NCBI RefSeq assembly: GCF_000787575.1
Contig: NW_012236525.1
Span: 1,131,686-1,195,685 of the forward strand
DNA from: Acytostelium subglobosum LB1
Taxonomy: Eukaryota > Evosea > Eumycetozoa > Acytosteliales > Acytosteliaceae
Reading direction: 5' to 3'
Length of the DNA stretch: 64,000 nucleotides
Positions 52,205-64,000 of the stretch are shown here, piece by piece. The notes beneath the pieces were generated by a model that did not search any database, had not been told where the DNA came from, and was given only the letters and a program-made list of their open reading frames with translations. The translations under genes were made by a program, and so were the position numbers. The stretch's first letter is position 1, and every line of letters starts with the position of its first letter.

Positions 52205-53585
52205 ATGTCACAATACCCTCAAGGCTATCCTGCACCAGGTCAATATAATTACCCTCCACAACAAGGCTACCCACCTGCCCCTGCGCCAGGTCAATATGGT
52301 TACCCTCCACAACAAGGCTACCCACCCGCCCCCGCACCAGGACAGTACAACTATCCACAGCAGCCTTACTATCCCCAGCCACAGGCATACGCACAGACGA
52401 CAGGCTATCCTCAACAGCAGGTCTATCCCCCAACTCAGCAGTATGTGCAGCCCACTGGATACGCCCCTGCGCCCTACCCTCAGCCTGGCATGCCAATGAT
52501 GCCACCTGTAGCCGTTGCTGCACCCGTTGGCATTGCACCCATGGGTGTTGCTGTTGCCGCTGCACCAGTAGCCTTTGCCGTCTTCACACCAGGTTCAATC
52601 GGTCACGATCTCAAGAGAGACGCTGAGAATCTCCGTCGCGCAATGAAGGGATTGGGAACTGTATGTAATCAACGATACCACTCAATCACTCAATCATACT
52701 AACTCAATCACTCACTCAATCACAAAACAGGATGAAAGGACATTGATTGAGATCCTTGGCAATCGTAATTGGGCAGAGCGTCAAGCTATTATTATGGAAT
52801 ACTCTCGCCACATTGGAAGAGATCTGATCAAGGATATCAAGTCAGAGACTTCGTTCAATTTCAAAAAGTGTCTAGTCGACATGCTCACCGACCCCTGTGA
52901 GTACGATGCAGACAACCTCTACAAGTCCATGAAGGGACTGGGCACCAACGAGCATACATTGACAGAGATCCTGGTGTCGAGAAGCAATGCTCAGAAGGCC
53001 AGAATCTTCCAGATCTTCAACTCTGAGCACAACAGGAGCATCAAGCATTGGATCGAGTCGGATACGTCCGGACATTACAAGCATCTCCTGCTCAACCTCT
53101 TGGACCCACGCGATGAGTCCAACATTGTCGACCCTAACCTCGTGATGAGGGACGTGGACACGCTCTACTACGCTGGCGAGGGTCGTTTGGGAACGGACGA
53201 GCATGCCTTCATCAAGATCTTTGCTCAACGCAACTTTATGCACATCAGGGAGATTGCTCGCATCTACCCAACGATGCACAGGCGCCACACACTTCAGAAG
53301 GCCATTGACAGCGAGTTCTCCTTTGAGATCCGTGGCGGACTCCAAGCCATCGTCTCTTACGCATTGGATTCGTTCTCATTCTTTGCGTCGATCCTGCACG
53401 TGGCCATGGCAGGACTTGGCACCAACGACGACAAGTTGATTCGCAACATTATCTACTGTCAGCCATTCATGCCCCATGTCAAGAGAGCCTACCTTGCCAA
53501 CTATGGACAGTCTCTGAGCCATGCCATCTCGCACGATTGTTCAGGTGACTACAAGAAGTTATTGCTTGAGGTAGTTGGTCATTAA
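52205..53585 (+). CDS. nxnA: Annexin VII-like protein with GYP-rich N-terminus
   Basis: Exons 52205-52660 and 52731-53585, 436 residues. The N-terminal ~110 residues are Gly/Tyr/Pro/Gln-rich tandem repeats (17-residue unit PGQYNYPPQQGYPPAPA repeated), then a Val/Ala/Pro-rich linker. Four annexin repeats follow, with calcium loops KGLGTDER (across the intron), KGLGTNEH, GRLGTDEH and AGLGTNDD. This is the layout of annexin A7/synexin and Dictyostelium nxnA. The N-terminus is thought to aid self-association and, in animals, binds ALG-2-type proteins. The intron sits directly after KGLGT. Confidence 0.95.
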
Positions 53586-53702
53586 ACAACATGTAATCTA
53601 AACTAAAGAAACAGACAAACCACTGTATCCAGTGCCATATTCCATGAATATTAAAGACTCTTAATACTCTTAATATATATTTAATTTATACTTATTAATT
53701 AT

Positions 53703-56700
53703 TTATTGTTGCTCAGTGTCACTGTCAGGGTTCAGCTTCATCAACACTCTCTTGTGGTAGTCGACCAGAGCGGTGATCAGTGCCTGGTCAGTGACGGTCT
53801 TGATGTAGTCGTCCATGACAACACTCTCTTGGAATATCTGCAGTGAATGTACAAGTGCTCTCTCAGAGGCGAGCTTGAGAGGCAGACTGCTTCTCTCACG
53901 AAGTCTGGCCATGGTGGGCGGGATAATCAGTGAGAGGTACTGTCTGGAGGCGCTTGGTTGGGCCTTGCAGTAACGCTTGATAATGTTCAGTGCACCAATG
54001 GCGACGGCGGTGGCTTGGTCAGTGATAAGAGCGCAGAGGCCTGGAATGAGTTCACTGGCGTATGTTGGTTGCACACGGAGAATGTAGTCAGCCAGCAGTG
54101 ATGATGATTCACGGATGGGTGCCTTCTCGTCCTTGAGGTCGACGAGGCAGGTCGAGATGATTTGGGCAATTGGCGAGGTTTGGCTGGAGACAATCTCCTT
54201 GCCAGACACCTTCATGATCTCACCAATGGCCAATGATTTACCGTAGCGAACCATCACCGAACCGGATGGAGACAGCAGATGGGTCTTGATGAACAGGCTG
54301 AGAGCATCGACCGAGGCGAAGCACTTAGATGACGATCCAATGACCTGTGCGGCTGGCAATCTGAGCTCATCGGATTGAGTGAACAGGAACTCGGCTACAG
54401 GCACAAGTGCCTTCTCCAAGTTGGCTTGGTCAATCTTTGGCTTCTTCTCAAAGATGTTGTGGAGCGCTTTCAGTTTGACCTCCTGAGAGGTGGCGTCAGT
54501 GGAACCTATGCCTGTGACCAGTGAGTTGACCAGCTGGTCCACCGAGGGACTGAGTGTCATGAGCAGACCGAGTGCCGTGGCGGCATTGTTTCGCACAACC
54601 TTGTGGGGATCGGCCAATGACTTGATAAAGGTGGGCTGCAGTTGATGCAAGAAGATCTTCATCGATGCTGGACACTTGGTGATGAGCAACGACAGAGTCT
54701 GGAGAATGGCAGCCTTGACACCCCATGGGAACTTATCTCCTATGGTGAGGATCAGTGGACCAGTGATTTCCATGGCTGAAGCCTTGACACCGTCCTGAGA
54801 TGTGAGTGTGATGACCTGATGCAAGGTGTTGGTAGCCAGTTCTCTTTGGTCGGCAGTACCGTATCTGAGACCGTTGAGCAGGATGGGCAACACTGGTGCC
54901 AATCCCTTGGGGATGCAGAAGGCTGGAACGGTCTGTGTGTCCGAGTCCACCTCGGCGGCCAGCTTCTGTACTCCGCTTTGGACAGAGGAAATGAATTGCA
55001 GGTTCTCCTTCTTGATGGTCTTGGTGATGGCCAACAATGCCTGGCTGGCGCCAACCTGAACCTTGGGCTCTGGGTCGACAAACAATGAGAGAAGGCCAAC
55101 GATCAATGAATCGATGTAATCCTCCAGGTCCAAAGTGGTGCCACTGCAGAACTCGCCAATCAGCTCGCATGCGCCCAGACGTATGTTGGGGTGGGGCAAC
55201 TCAATCTCCTCGAGCAACAAGGGGATGAGCACTTCGAGACCCTCCTCATCGATCGAGCGACAGATGGAGACGGCGGCAGTCTTGACCTCCTTGGCGTTGG
55301 TGGCGCTTGGGCTTGAGAAAGCTTCGATCATTGCGGGGATGATCGTGGCCAGGTGAGTGTGCAGACCTGCACCAGACTCCTGAGTGAGTGATGCAAGCGC
55401 TTGAGCGTTTGAAGTGGAGATGGGCTTGACCAGGAGCTTGGGCACGATGAAGGGCAGGACAACGGACGACTTGATGAGCACCAGTTGACGGAGACCATCG
55501 AGGGCGTTGCTTGCCAGTGAGGCGTTGCTGCTGTCCAGCTTCTGAATGAGCGATGGCAAGATGTCGTTGCTTGCCTTTGAACCGAATGTGAGGTGGAGCT
55601 GGTCAAAGGCCTTGGCAGAGGCCTCACGCACGTCAATGAGTGGATCGCAGAGCGAGCGGCTGATACATGTGACCACGGAGCTGAGGAATGGCTGCAGCTG
55701 GGTACGAGCCGATGAGATAACCTCAGTAAGACCAATGCAGACACCTTGACGGGTCTCAAACTCGTCCGAGTTGAGTCCACGCTCGAGGATAGGGAGAATC
55801 TCGGGCAGGATACGGTCGCCAAGCTTTGAGACGACGTCTCCAAGTGTTCTGGCGGCAACCTGGCGCTTCTCGATGTTGGACGAGCCAATCGATGCGATGA
55901 TCATCTCGATCAGCGATGGAAGGATCTCGCGCAGTGTCTTTGGTGTGTTGTTGACGACGTACTTCCAGATCAGCAGAACCTTCTGGCGCACAGAGATGTT
56001 GTTGTCGAAACGCATCATGTACAACGATGAGAGAATGCGGTCCAGACGCTCCTTGCCAAGAAGGTTGTAAATCTCGCTCTTGGTTTGAGCGATGGTGTCG
56101 CCCTCCTCTTCGGCCTCCTCCTCGGCGGCGGCAGCTTGCTTTGATGCCTTGTCCTTCTTGCCAGACTTGCCAGAGGTGGTGGGGGAGGTGGCTTGCACCT
56201 CGGGTGTGGGCTCCATGATGGCTGCACCACCAAGCTTGAACATCAGATCGCCAAACAGTGTGACACAAGACAGTCTGATTCTCCAATTCTCGTGGAACAG
56301 CACACGCTCTAGCGATGGCACGATGACCTCGATACCAGACACGGCATATTGATTGATGATGGACTGTCCACAACGCATGCAAACCTCGCGCACTGGATCA
56401 GAGTCGTCGGCAAGACCCTTCAGCACCTGAGGCAACACCTTGGGCAGGTAGGGAAGGAACGCCTGGCCAAAGGAGATGGGTGTGAAGATGAACATCGACA
56501 TGACACCCTCACGAACATGAGCACGTGTGCTGTTGGCCATAGTGAGCAGCTCGCCAATGAGCGTGTTGAATCGTGAGATGTCCAGAGCGGCCAGCACCTC
56601 AGACAAACCTTGGGCGGCACCACTTCTCTCGACTGGACCCAGCTCGGACTTGAGTGTCTCGAGCATCCATGGCACGAGGTTGGTAAAGTACTCCTCGCCC

Positions 56701-59700
56701 ATACCACGCACCAACAGACCAAGGGCACGGGCACAAATGGCACGCACCTCGGGGATTGGATCAACCAGGACGTTTTGGAGCACTGGCACCAAGACGCCAA
56801 GGTATGGCACCAGCTCCTTGGGCTCAGTGAGCGAGCACAGGTTACCAACGATCTGACAGGTCATCTTCTTGATCTCTGAGCTGCGCTCCTTGAGGGTGCG
56901 CTCCAAGATTGGCATGATCAGCGAGAGTGATGCTGGATCGATTGTGTGAATGTAGTTTGTGCTGAGCAGGTTCTCAAGCAACTCGCGCGAGTAGATGTCT
57001 GGGTCGTCGTAGGTCTTGAGGATCAGGGGCACGTGCACCTGGATCTCAGGGTTTCTGATGACGGAGCCAATGTGCGACAGAGACTCCTTTGCAGCCTGCT
57101 GCACCTTGATGTGCGAGTCGTTGAGCACGTTGGTCAGCTTGGGCACGATTGTGGGCAGACATGATGACAGCTGCTTGGGCGCACAGAAGGCCATGGCACC
57201 GAGCAGCTCGATCGAACCCTCCTTGGTTCTCCATTGTCTATCGTCGATGGCCTTGAGCAGTGCGGGAAGCACAATCTTGACACCGTGACCCGACAGCTGC
57301 GACATGATGGCACGTGCAGTCTCGGAAGTGGCCGTTCTGACATCGGCGGCACTGTCTCCAAAGCATACCAACAGCTTGGGGATGATCTGGATGATGTATG
57401 GCTCAAAGACACGACCAAGAATATTGCACAGACACTCAAAGGCAAAGAGCGAACCTTGACGCGAGGCTGGATGTCTCTTGTCCTCGACGTACGATGTCAG
57501 GGTGACCATGATGTTGTAGGTCTTGAGGGATGAGATTCCCAGACCCTTGATGGCACCACCAAGTCCAAAGGCATTTCCACGACGTGTGGCGTAGTCTCCA
57601 CCCGACTTGATGTTCTCAAGTAGGATGGGGATGAGACGCTCGCCCTGCTTCTTGGAGTGGGCCATCAGCTGAGTGAGACACTTGGAGATGGTGACCTGTA
57701 CGGCCTCGGATGGGGTGGAGAGTGCAGCAATCAACTTGTCCAGGATGATAATGATCCTTGGATTTCCATCCTCCATATGCTTGGCAAGAGCTCCCATGAG
57801 CACAGAGACTGACGCTCTGATGCTATCCTCATCGCCCGTTCCGCTGTCTGGACGACCGAGGAACTCCTCAAAGATCTGCAGCAGCTCACCAGAGAACTTG
57901 GATCCTTGGACGCCAATGATCATGATGCCGGTCTGAATGAGCTCTTGGACGACATCCTGTTTGGTGTCGTAGAGACCAGTCTCAATAAGCCATTGGAACA
58001 GCATCTTGAGGTCGTCTGCCGAAGACACGGCTGAGCCCACGCCAGACAGTGCGGTGGCAACTGATCGACGAGTGTTGGCAGTGACCTTGGTCTCCTTGAC
58101 CAGGGCTGATGAGTTTGATTCGAATGTCAGGATGAGGTGATCGATGGCGTAGCTGCGAATGGTGGCAGTGTCGAGTGCGGCCGCTGCTCTCAGTGCTTGT
58201 GCATTGATCTTTCTGACCTCGTCGTGCGAGCTGTATGTTGAGTCCTTGAGCAGTTCGATGTAACGGTTGACGGGTGGGGCCTGGTTGCTTGAGTTCCAGA
58301 GTTTGTCAGCCAGTGCCGATGTGGTTGCGTCGGGGTCGGACCTTGCGAACCAGAGCTTGCCAACGTAGCTGTCCTCCCATTGGAAGGATGGCGTGAAGAT
58401 CGATGGGATCTTCTCGAGCGCCTGCAGACAGATCAAGCGCACCTGATGGTGCTGGGAGATCAGACCGTCCATGAGCTCACCAACGTCAGACTCCTCAACA
58501 CCGCTGATGATCTGGAAGATGGAGGCACGCGCCTGGGTCTCCAGACGAGTGCATGTGGCTACGACAATGATGAGCGATGCGATCATTGATCCTCTTGGGA
58601 ACGGCTGGCCTTGCGATGTGTGCTTCTCGATGATCTCCATCGACAGCTCCTGCATGGTGTACGAGACGGTCTTCTCCAGGCCGTTCTTGACCAGTGGCCA
58701 GAAGAAGTTGAACGCGCTGGCGGGCAGCGGCTCAGTCTTGGTGATGTCGCGGACGTGTGTCAGCACCTTTTGCTGCGAGGACAGGATCTGAAGATCTGAC
58801 AGCACGGGCGTGGCATAGATGTTGCTGATCAGGTATGTGACCATCGTAGCGTAGTACAGGCTGAGCTTGGCACTTGCGGGCGCCATCACTGTCAATGTCT
58901 TGTACGTGTTCATTGCAGCCTCGTGTGTGTAGTTGTTCTTGAAGAGCTCGAGCACGGGCAGGTAGAGGATCGAGAGATACTCACCAGCGAACAGAGGCGA
59001 TGCCAAGGCCATCTCAGAGATGGTCTCGAGTGCTGTGTGGTAGATGGCGATGGTCATGTTGATGTCGCTACGGATGGCCGACTGCTCGGCGATCTGGCGT
59101 TGGCGCTCCTTCTCTTGTCGCTCCAGCTCGCCACTCTCCTTCTTCTTCTTTTCCTCTTGCTTGCGACGCAGGGCCTCCTCCTTCTCCTCCTCAGCCGTCT
59201 TCTTCTTGGGTGCCTTGCCACGACGTGTCTCTGAGGCAATGCGCTCCTCCTCGCGACGCTTCTCTTCGTCGACCACTTGCTTGTCGAGGTAGAGCACGCC
59301 CTCCTCGCTGGCGTGGATGGCCAGCTGCATGGGTGTCAGGCCGGTGATGGCTACGGACGACAGGGACTTGGCAAAGTGACCAATGCTGTTCTCCACAATC
59401 ATAGCTGACTTGACACGAGAGAACTCCTTCATGGCCGACTTGAATGCTTGTTGGTAGATGGGCAGCTTCCTGTTGTGCAGACCGTGGGTGAACAGGTAAT
59501 GAACGATGTTGCGTGTCAACTGCTCGTGTTGTGCCTGCAGGAGCTCACGTGATGTCGTACCAATGATCGTCAGACAGGCTCTCCAGCAGTGACCAACGAA
59601 TGGATGATTGGAGACCAGGGCCAGTGATGGGTAGTTCTTCTGGTCAAAGGTCTTGGACAGGGTGGCCTTGAGTGCCGATGAGTATACGTCCGTGGACAGT

Positions 59701-61821
59701 ACAGTTGGGGTCTGCGAGTGGCTGTCGAGGATCTTGACAAACTCGACAAACAACTGATTGGTCAGATCGGGTTGTTCGCTGTGCAGCTTGTGGATGGTCT
59801 GCGAGGCAGCCTTGCGACAGTGCCACGATGGGTGGAGCAGCAGCTGAACCAGCGATGCGTAAACGCTGCGCTCGTTAGCCTTGGCGTTCATTGGTTTCAG
59901 GACACGAACAATGTCCGCCAGGAGTGCGGCCACCTCGTCTGTCTTGTTGGTGCGATTCAGATAGTTGGCCTGGTGCACGAACGATGTGTTGCTGAACAAC
60001 AGCAGGGCGAACTGCTTGTCTGATTGCAGCTTTCCACCGATTGATGCTGGAGCCTTGGTGGCCAGCACCAGCTGGTACTTGAGGGCGGCGGCGGTGGTCG
60101 CAGTGTCACATGTGACGGCGTTTTTGATGTTCTTCAGGATGGCATTGATCGACTCGCTGAAAGTGTTGATCTGGGTGTACTTCTTCTCAAACAGCTTGTC
60201 GTCTGCTGTGCCGCTCTGTGTGAACGCTCTGGCCAATGCAAGGATTGTCGTGGCCTTTGTGGCATCTTCGTCACTCTTCAAACTGTTTGTGATCAACTTT
60301 ATCAGGTTGTCCGAGAGCAGGTCAATCGATTGCAAACAACTTCCAACCAATTTGAATCCATTAATCCTGTTTGTCTTTGTAACTGATTGATTGAGTGGAA
60401 GTGTTGGTTATTCATTCAATCATGTGTTGGCAGACATTAAACTTACTTTCTTTCTCAAGGTAGGTGGTCACTGGAGTGACGACAGCCTTGGCAATGGACA
60501 GCTTCTCGTTGGTATTGTATTGGTTGTTGCTGCTATTTACAATTGATCTGAGGGCATAGAGAGCATTGAGTTTGACACCTATGTTACCAGGAGCTGTTGG
60601 GAAGGGAATGTAATTACGCGTCAGTATTGGCCATCACTCATCAACCGCGATATAAACATACTTGAAAGTGGCTTGAACAGCTCATCAAGGGATGATTGAA
60701 GAGCCTTGGCATCTTGGGTCTTGGAGACAATGAGGGCAAAGCTGCTCTTGACGAGCTTCTTGTTGATGTTGGCCACTTGGAGGATGGGCGCCAACATTGG
60801 GATGAGGTGGCTCTTGGTCAAGGTCGAGAGATCGAAACTAACGCTCTCGAGAATCAATGCAGTGACAGTGGCGATCTCCTCCTGGGCTCTCTTGATGAAT
60901 CTGCCAATGGTGGGCAGTAGCACCGTCGTGAAGTCGTTGAGATCGATCAGCTTGAACAGGGGAACAAACAAGCGATGACGATCGATGGCGATGGGTGTCG
61001 TGGACGACAGCACTACCTTGTTGTAATATGAGAGATAAAAGTCCTTTGATGCAGCGATGGCTTTCGAGTCGAGTGTCGCCAACAGGTATCCATAGAAGTA
61101 GAGTGTCGATGGGCTTTGAGCTGCCTCTCCAATAGACTTGAGGTAGTTGATGTAGATTTCGGTCAATGATCTGTCGAGCTGTTGGTTGATTGAGTGGATT
61201 GATTGATCAGGTGAGTGAGTAAGTAAGGGTACTTGGAATGACGAGTATGATACATACTTCAAAGTAATGCTTGAATGTAGACTGAGCAAAGTGCAATTGA
61301 GTCGAAGACAGATCCACGATGAGTGAAGATTGAATGTTGATCAGGGAGGCAAGGGATGCGGGTGTGGCAGTAAAGTGATCCTTGCTCTGCTGCAACAGCG
61401 TCATTGTCCATTTGAGTAGGGTGTTCTGAGCCAGGTAGCGTGGCTGCAGGGCTGGCTTGATCTGCTTGGCGGTGACGGCCAGCTTGCGCAGGAAGTGCTC
61501 GATCATCATTGGCTTGAGGTCGGCAGGGGCGCGCGCAAACGCCGCCGACATGGACTCGACCACCAAACGAACAGAGCACGAGTCTGAATAGACGAGCAGT
61601 GTCTCAAAGTAGGCGTCAATGTGTTGCAACAGCTGCTGCTGCTGTGATGCCGAGACGTCGTTGTTGTCCTCCTTGGCAATGTCTGCCAGTGCAGCCTTTC
61701 GCTCCTTTAGTGACGCTGCTGTAATGCTTGCATGGTGCTGTGTGTCATAGTCCACATATTGACCAGCAGTAGTAGTGTCGGCAACAGCCGAGTTCATTGA
61801 AGTATTATCCGATTGACTCAT
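53703..61821 (-). CDS. gcn1: GCN1, ribosome-bound activator of the eIF2alpha kinase GCN2
   Basis: Exons 61258-61821, 60662-61178, 60447-60593 and 53703-60382 on the minus strand, 2635 residues (human 2671). The protein is HEAT repeats nearly throughout. The eEF3-like middle is clear (IIPKLLVCFGDSAADVRTATSE, IKVQQAAKESLSHIGSVI, NWRIRLSCVTLFGDLMFKL). A basic/acidic charged segment is encoded near 59090-59290 (EEKRREEERIASETRRGK). GCN1 binds stalled or collided ribosomes and passes the uncharged-tRNA signal to GCN2, which phosphorylates eIF2alpha. The RWD-binding part lies in the C-terminal third. It shares a divergent spacer with alanyl-tRNA synthetase. Confidence 0.96.
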
Positions 61822-62466
61822 GTTGTTGATGTTCTTGTTCTATATTTCTAAATATATAATATCCCTTCTTGATTTGATTGATTGATTGATTGACTGATTT
61901 AGCACTCCATAACAATGTATGATGATGTCTGGAAATACATAAAGAGAGTAATAGAGATAGATAGAGATAATAGAGGGGAAGTGGAAGATGGGACTCGAAG
62001 AAACACTTGGGTCTCACTTCACTTGACTTCACAAACACCACCATTCATCCATCCTTCCATCCTTCAAAGTTCGAATTGTGTTTCACAAAGTTCGAATTGT
62101 GTTACACAATTACTTTTGTAAACAAAGACACACGTGAAATGGAAAGAACAAAAAAAACTAAGTCAATCCAGTTCCTTCATTCTTCTCACAAGTTCAAAGT
62201 TTCAATAAAAAACGATAACGTTACAAATGGTAGTCATCATCTATCACATTCCCGAAAAGGTTGTCAATGTCACCTTTGCATCACAACTAGTTTTATCCTT
62301 TGAGTCCACTTTTTTATCCAATTCAACCAACACACCACCCTTCACTCACTTCACTTCCTTTGAAATTATTCAACAACACTTTGATAACAATCATCATTCA
62401 ATTTAAACTTACTTCTTGTTATATACATACAACTATATAGTTATATATATATATTATATATTTATA
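61822..62466. other. Divergent spacer of GCN1 and alanyl-tRNA synthetase
   Basis: This 645-bp spacer contains a 21-bp tandem repeat (see next entry), ATTG runs near 61875-61900 and a TATATA stretch just before the AlaRS start. No gene seen. Confidence 0.6.
62065..62106. repeat. 21-bp tandem repeat in divergent promoter
   Basis: The unit CAAAGTTCGAATTGTGTTTC plus A occurs at 62065-62085 and again at 62086-62106 with two changes. It is followed by the start of a further unit. The palindromic core TTCGAA makes it a candidate factor-binding site. Confidence 0.7.
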
Positions 62467-64000
62467 ATGGATTCAACTAAAGTACCAACAGTCAATGAGA
62501 TTAGGCAAACATTCATTGATTTCTTTGCCAAGAAATATGAACATACTTTTGTGCCATCGTCACAGGTGGTGCCACATGATGACCCAACGTTGTTGTTTGC
62601 CAACGCTGGTATGAATCAGTTCAAGCCAATCTTCCTCGGACAGGCTGACCCCCGCAGCGAGCAGGCCAAGCTGAAGCGTGCCGCCAACAGTCAGAAGTGC
62701 ATCCGTGCCGGTGGCAAGCACAACGACCTCGACGACGTCGGCAAGGACACCTACCATCACACATTCTTTGAGATGCTTGGTAACTGGTCGTTTGGCAACT
62801 ACTTCAAGCGCGAGGCCATCACATGGGCCTGGGAGCTGCTGACCGAGGTCTACAAGCTTGACACTGCACGCATCTACGCCAGTTACTTTGGCGGTGCCCC
62901 CGACAAGGGACTCGAGCCAGACAATGAGGCCAAGGCCATTTGGTGCGAGTTCTTGCCCGCTGACCGCGTGCTGCCCTTTGGCATGAAGGAGAACTTCTGG
63001 GAGATGGGCGACACTGGTCCCTGCGGTCCATGCTCAGAGATTCACTTTGACAAGATCGAGGGCAGGACTGGCTCGCAACACCTGGTCAACGCTGACGATC
63101 CCACCCTCATCGAGATTTGGAACTTGGTGTTCATCCAATACAACCGCGAGGCTGACAAGTCGCTGAGACAGCTGCCCGCCAAGCACGTCGACACTGGCAT
63201 GGGTCTCGAGCGTCTCACCTCGATCATTCAAAAGGTTGGCACCAACTATGACACCGATGTGTTCATGCCCATCTTTGCAGAGATTCAGCGCGTCACCAAA
63301 TTCTCCCAACCATACGGTGGCAAGGTCGGCAAGGACGACCCCAACCAGGTGGACATGGCCTATCGTGTCATTGCCGATCACATCCGTACATTGACATTCT
63401 CTTTGGCCGACGGTGCCGTACCCAGCAGCGATGGCAGAGGTTCAGTGTTGAGAAGAATCCTGCGTCGTGCCATCCGTTATGGCAAGCAGAAGCTCAATGC
63501 CCCATCGGGCTTCTTCCATTGTCTCGTGGACGTTGTGTTGCAGAACTTTGGCGACTTCTTCCCCGAGCTCAGAAAGCGTCCACAGCACATCATCTCAGTG
63601 ATCGAGACCGAAGAGAAGATGTTTGAGCGTACATTGGACAAGGGAATCATCGAGTTTGAGAACATCGCCAAGAAGTCCACCAACGGCGTCATCTCTGCCA
63701 ACCACGCTTGGTACCTCTCGTCGTCGTTTGGTTTCCCCATCGATTTGACCACACTGATGGCCGAGGAGAAGGGCATGAAGGTCGACATTCAGGGCTACGA
63801 AGCCCTGTCCGAGAAGTTGGCCGAGGAGAACCGCAAGCGTCAGAAGGAGAAGAAGAACGAGCTCACCTTGAACGCCGAGCCCATTTCTATCCTGCAAAAG
63901 ATGGACGTGCACCCAACCAAGGACCAGTACAAGTACGAGCAGAAGGAGGTTCAGACCGTGGTCAAGGCCATCTGGACAGGCAGCGAGTTTATCAACTCTC
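62467..64000 (+). CDS. alaS: Cytosolic alanyl-tRNA synthetase (3' end outside window)
   Basis: Open from ATG 62467 to the window edge, 511 codons so far. The start ([20 protein letters not shown]) matches eukaryotic cytosolic AlaRS, with no targeting peptide. Class II motifs are present: motif 1 in [20 protein letters not shown], motif 2 in [17 protein letters not shown] and [14 protein letters not shown], and motif 3 in GMGLERL. The tRNA-recognition region follows ([19 protein letters not shown]). The editing and C-Ala domains lie beyond the window. The enzyme charges tRNA-Ala using the G3:U70 pair. It is divergent from GCN1. Confidence 0.96.
   Translation, partial: MDSTKVPTVNEIRQTFIDFFAKKYEHTFVPSSQVVPHDDPTLLFANAGMNQFKPIFLGQADPRSEQAKLKRAANSQKCIRAGGKHNDLDDVGKDTYHHTFFEMLGNWSFGNYFKREAITWAWELLTEVYKLDTARIYASYFGGAPDKGLEPDNEAKAIWCEFLPADRVLPFGMKENFWEMGDTGPCGPCSEIHFDKIEGRTGSQHLVNADDPTLIEIWNLVFIQYNREADKSLRQLPAKHVDTGMGLERLTSIIQKVGTNYDTDVFMPIFAEIQRVTKFSQPYGGKVGKDDPNQVDMAYRVIADHIRTLTFSLADGAVPSSDGRGSVLRRILRRAIRYGKQKLNAPSGFFHCLVDVVLQNFGDFFPELRKRPQHIISVIETEEKMFERTLDKGIIEFENIAKKSTNGVISANHAWYLSSSFGFPIDLTTLMAEEKGMKVDIQGYEALSEKLAEENRKRQKEKKNELTLNAEPISILQKMDVHPTKDQYKYEQKEVQTVVKAIWTGSEFINS

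Noticed and set aside
53703-61821. Many open frames of 60-210 codons on both strands within the GCN1 gene
   Set aside because: They are shadows of the GC-rich coding frame, with low-complexity Arg/Ser/His composition and no domain signal.

Overview
The window comes from a eukaryotic nuclear genome, and everything points to a dictyostelid social amoeba. Genes are compact and mostly carry short introns of about 54-150 bp with GT..AG ends. Intron sense strands are rich in CAATCA-type tetranucleotide runs. Low-complexity Gln, Asn, Thr and His tracts are common. Several genes match families well known from Dictyostelium: two annexins (one with a GYP-rich N-terminus), an OCRL-like 5-phosphatase/RhoGAP, a 14-3-3 protein, and lectin-repeat and G8-domain surface proteins. 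Coding regions are clearly GC-richer than spacers, so this is not the extremely AT-rich D. discoideum genome. I do not name a species.

Layout. 1-9.9 kb: the 3' part of a G8/beta-helix surface protein of the CEMIP/TMEM2 type, VPS26C of the Retriever complex, two small hypothetical genes on the minus strand, an NRF-type acyltransferase broken only by an N in the sequence, a relic of a second acyltransferase copy, and a small hypothetical gene. 9.9-20 kb: MBIP-like ATAC subunit, a membrane-anchored UBX protein, a MIC10-like MICOS subunit, a patatin phospholipase, a quinone-oxidoreductase-like MDR enzyme, a SnoaL-like protein and an OCRL-type phosphatase. 20-31.4 kb: cytosolic PheRS beta, a CHR-family transporter with a His/Asp-rich N-terminus, exportin-5, and two dictyostelid-type hypothetical genes.

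31.5-49.6 kb: a 977-residue luminal membrane protein, a ricin-B-type lectin-repeat gene whose frame is interrupted twice, a small membrane protein, a SIS-domain protein, a poly-Q membrane protein, SGF29, a protein arginine methyltransferase, 14-3-3, an Atg27/MRH-like cargo receptor, and an ankyrin-type gene followed by duplicated relics of a 3' gene end. 50.6-64 kb: two tandem annexins, GCN1 spanning 8.1 kb, and the 5' part of cytosolic alanyl-tRNA synthetase, divergent from GCN1.

Most of the region is ordinary housekeeping sequence. There is no operon-like system, CRISPR array, rRNA or clear tRNA, and no virus-like element. Functional links are by pathway rather than cluster: MBIP and SGF29 (ATAC/SAGA chromatin complexes) with a PRMT next to SGF29; GCN1 with two aminoacyl-tRNA synthetases (translation and amino-acid sensing); VPS26C, OCRL and the MRH receptor (endosomal and trans-Golgi traffic). 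The most distinctive unexplained signal is a short palindrome, TGGRA-NNN-TYCCA, recurring in introns and 3' flanks of many genes. The acyltransferase, the lectin gene and the ankyrin gene each show frame breaks that may be sequence errors. Exon structures were built by hand from splice signals, frame and family similarity; no alignment or transcript data were available.
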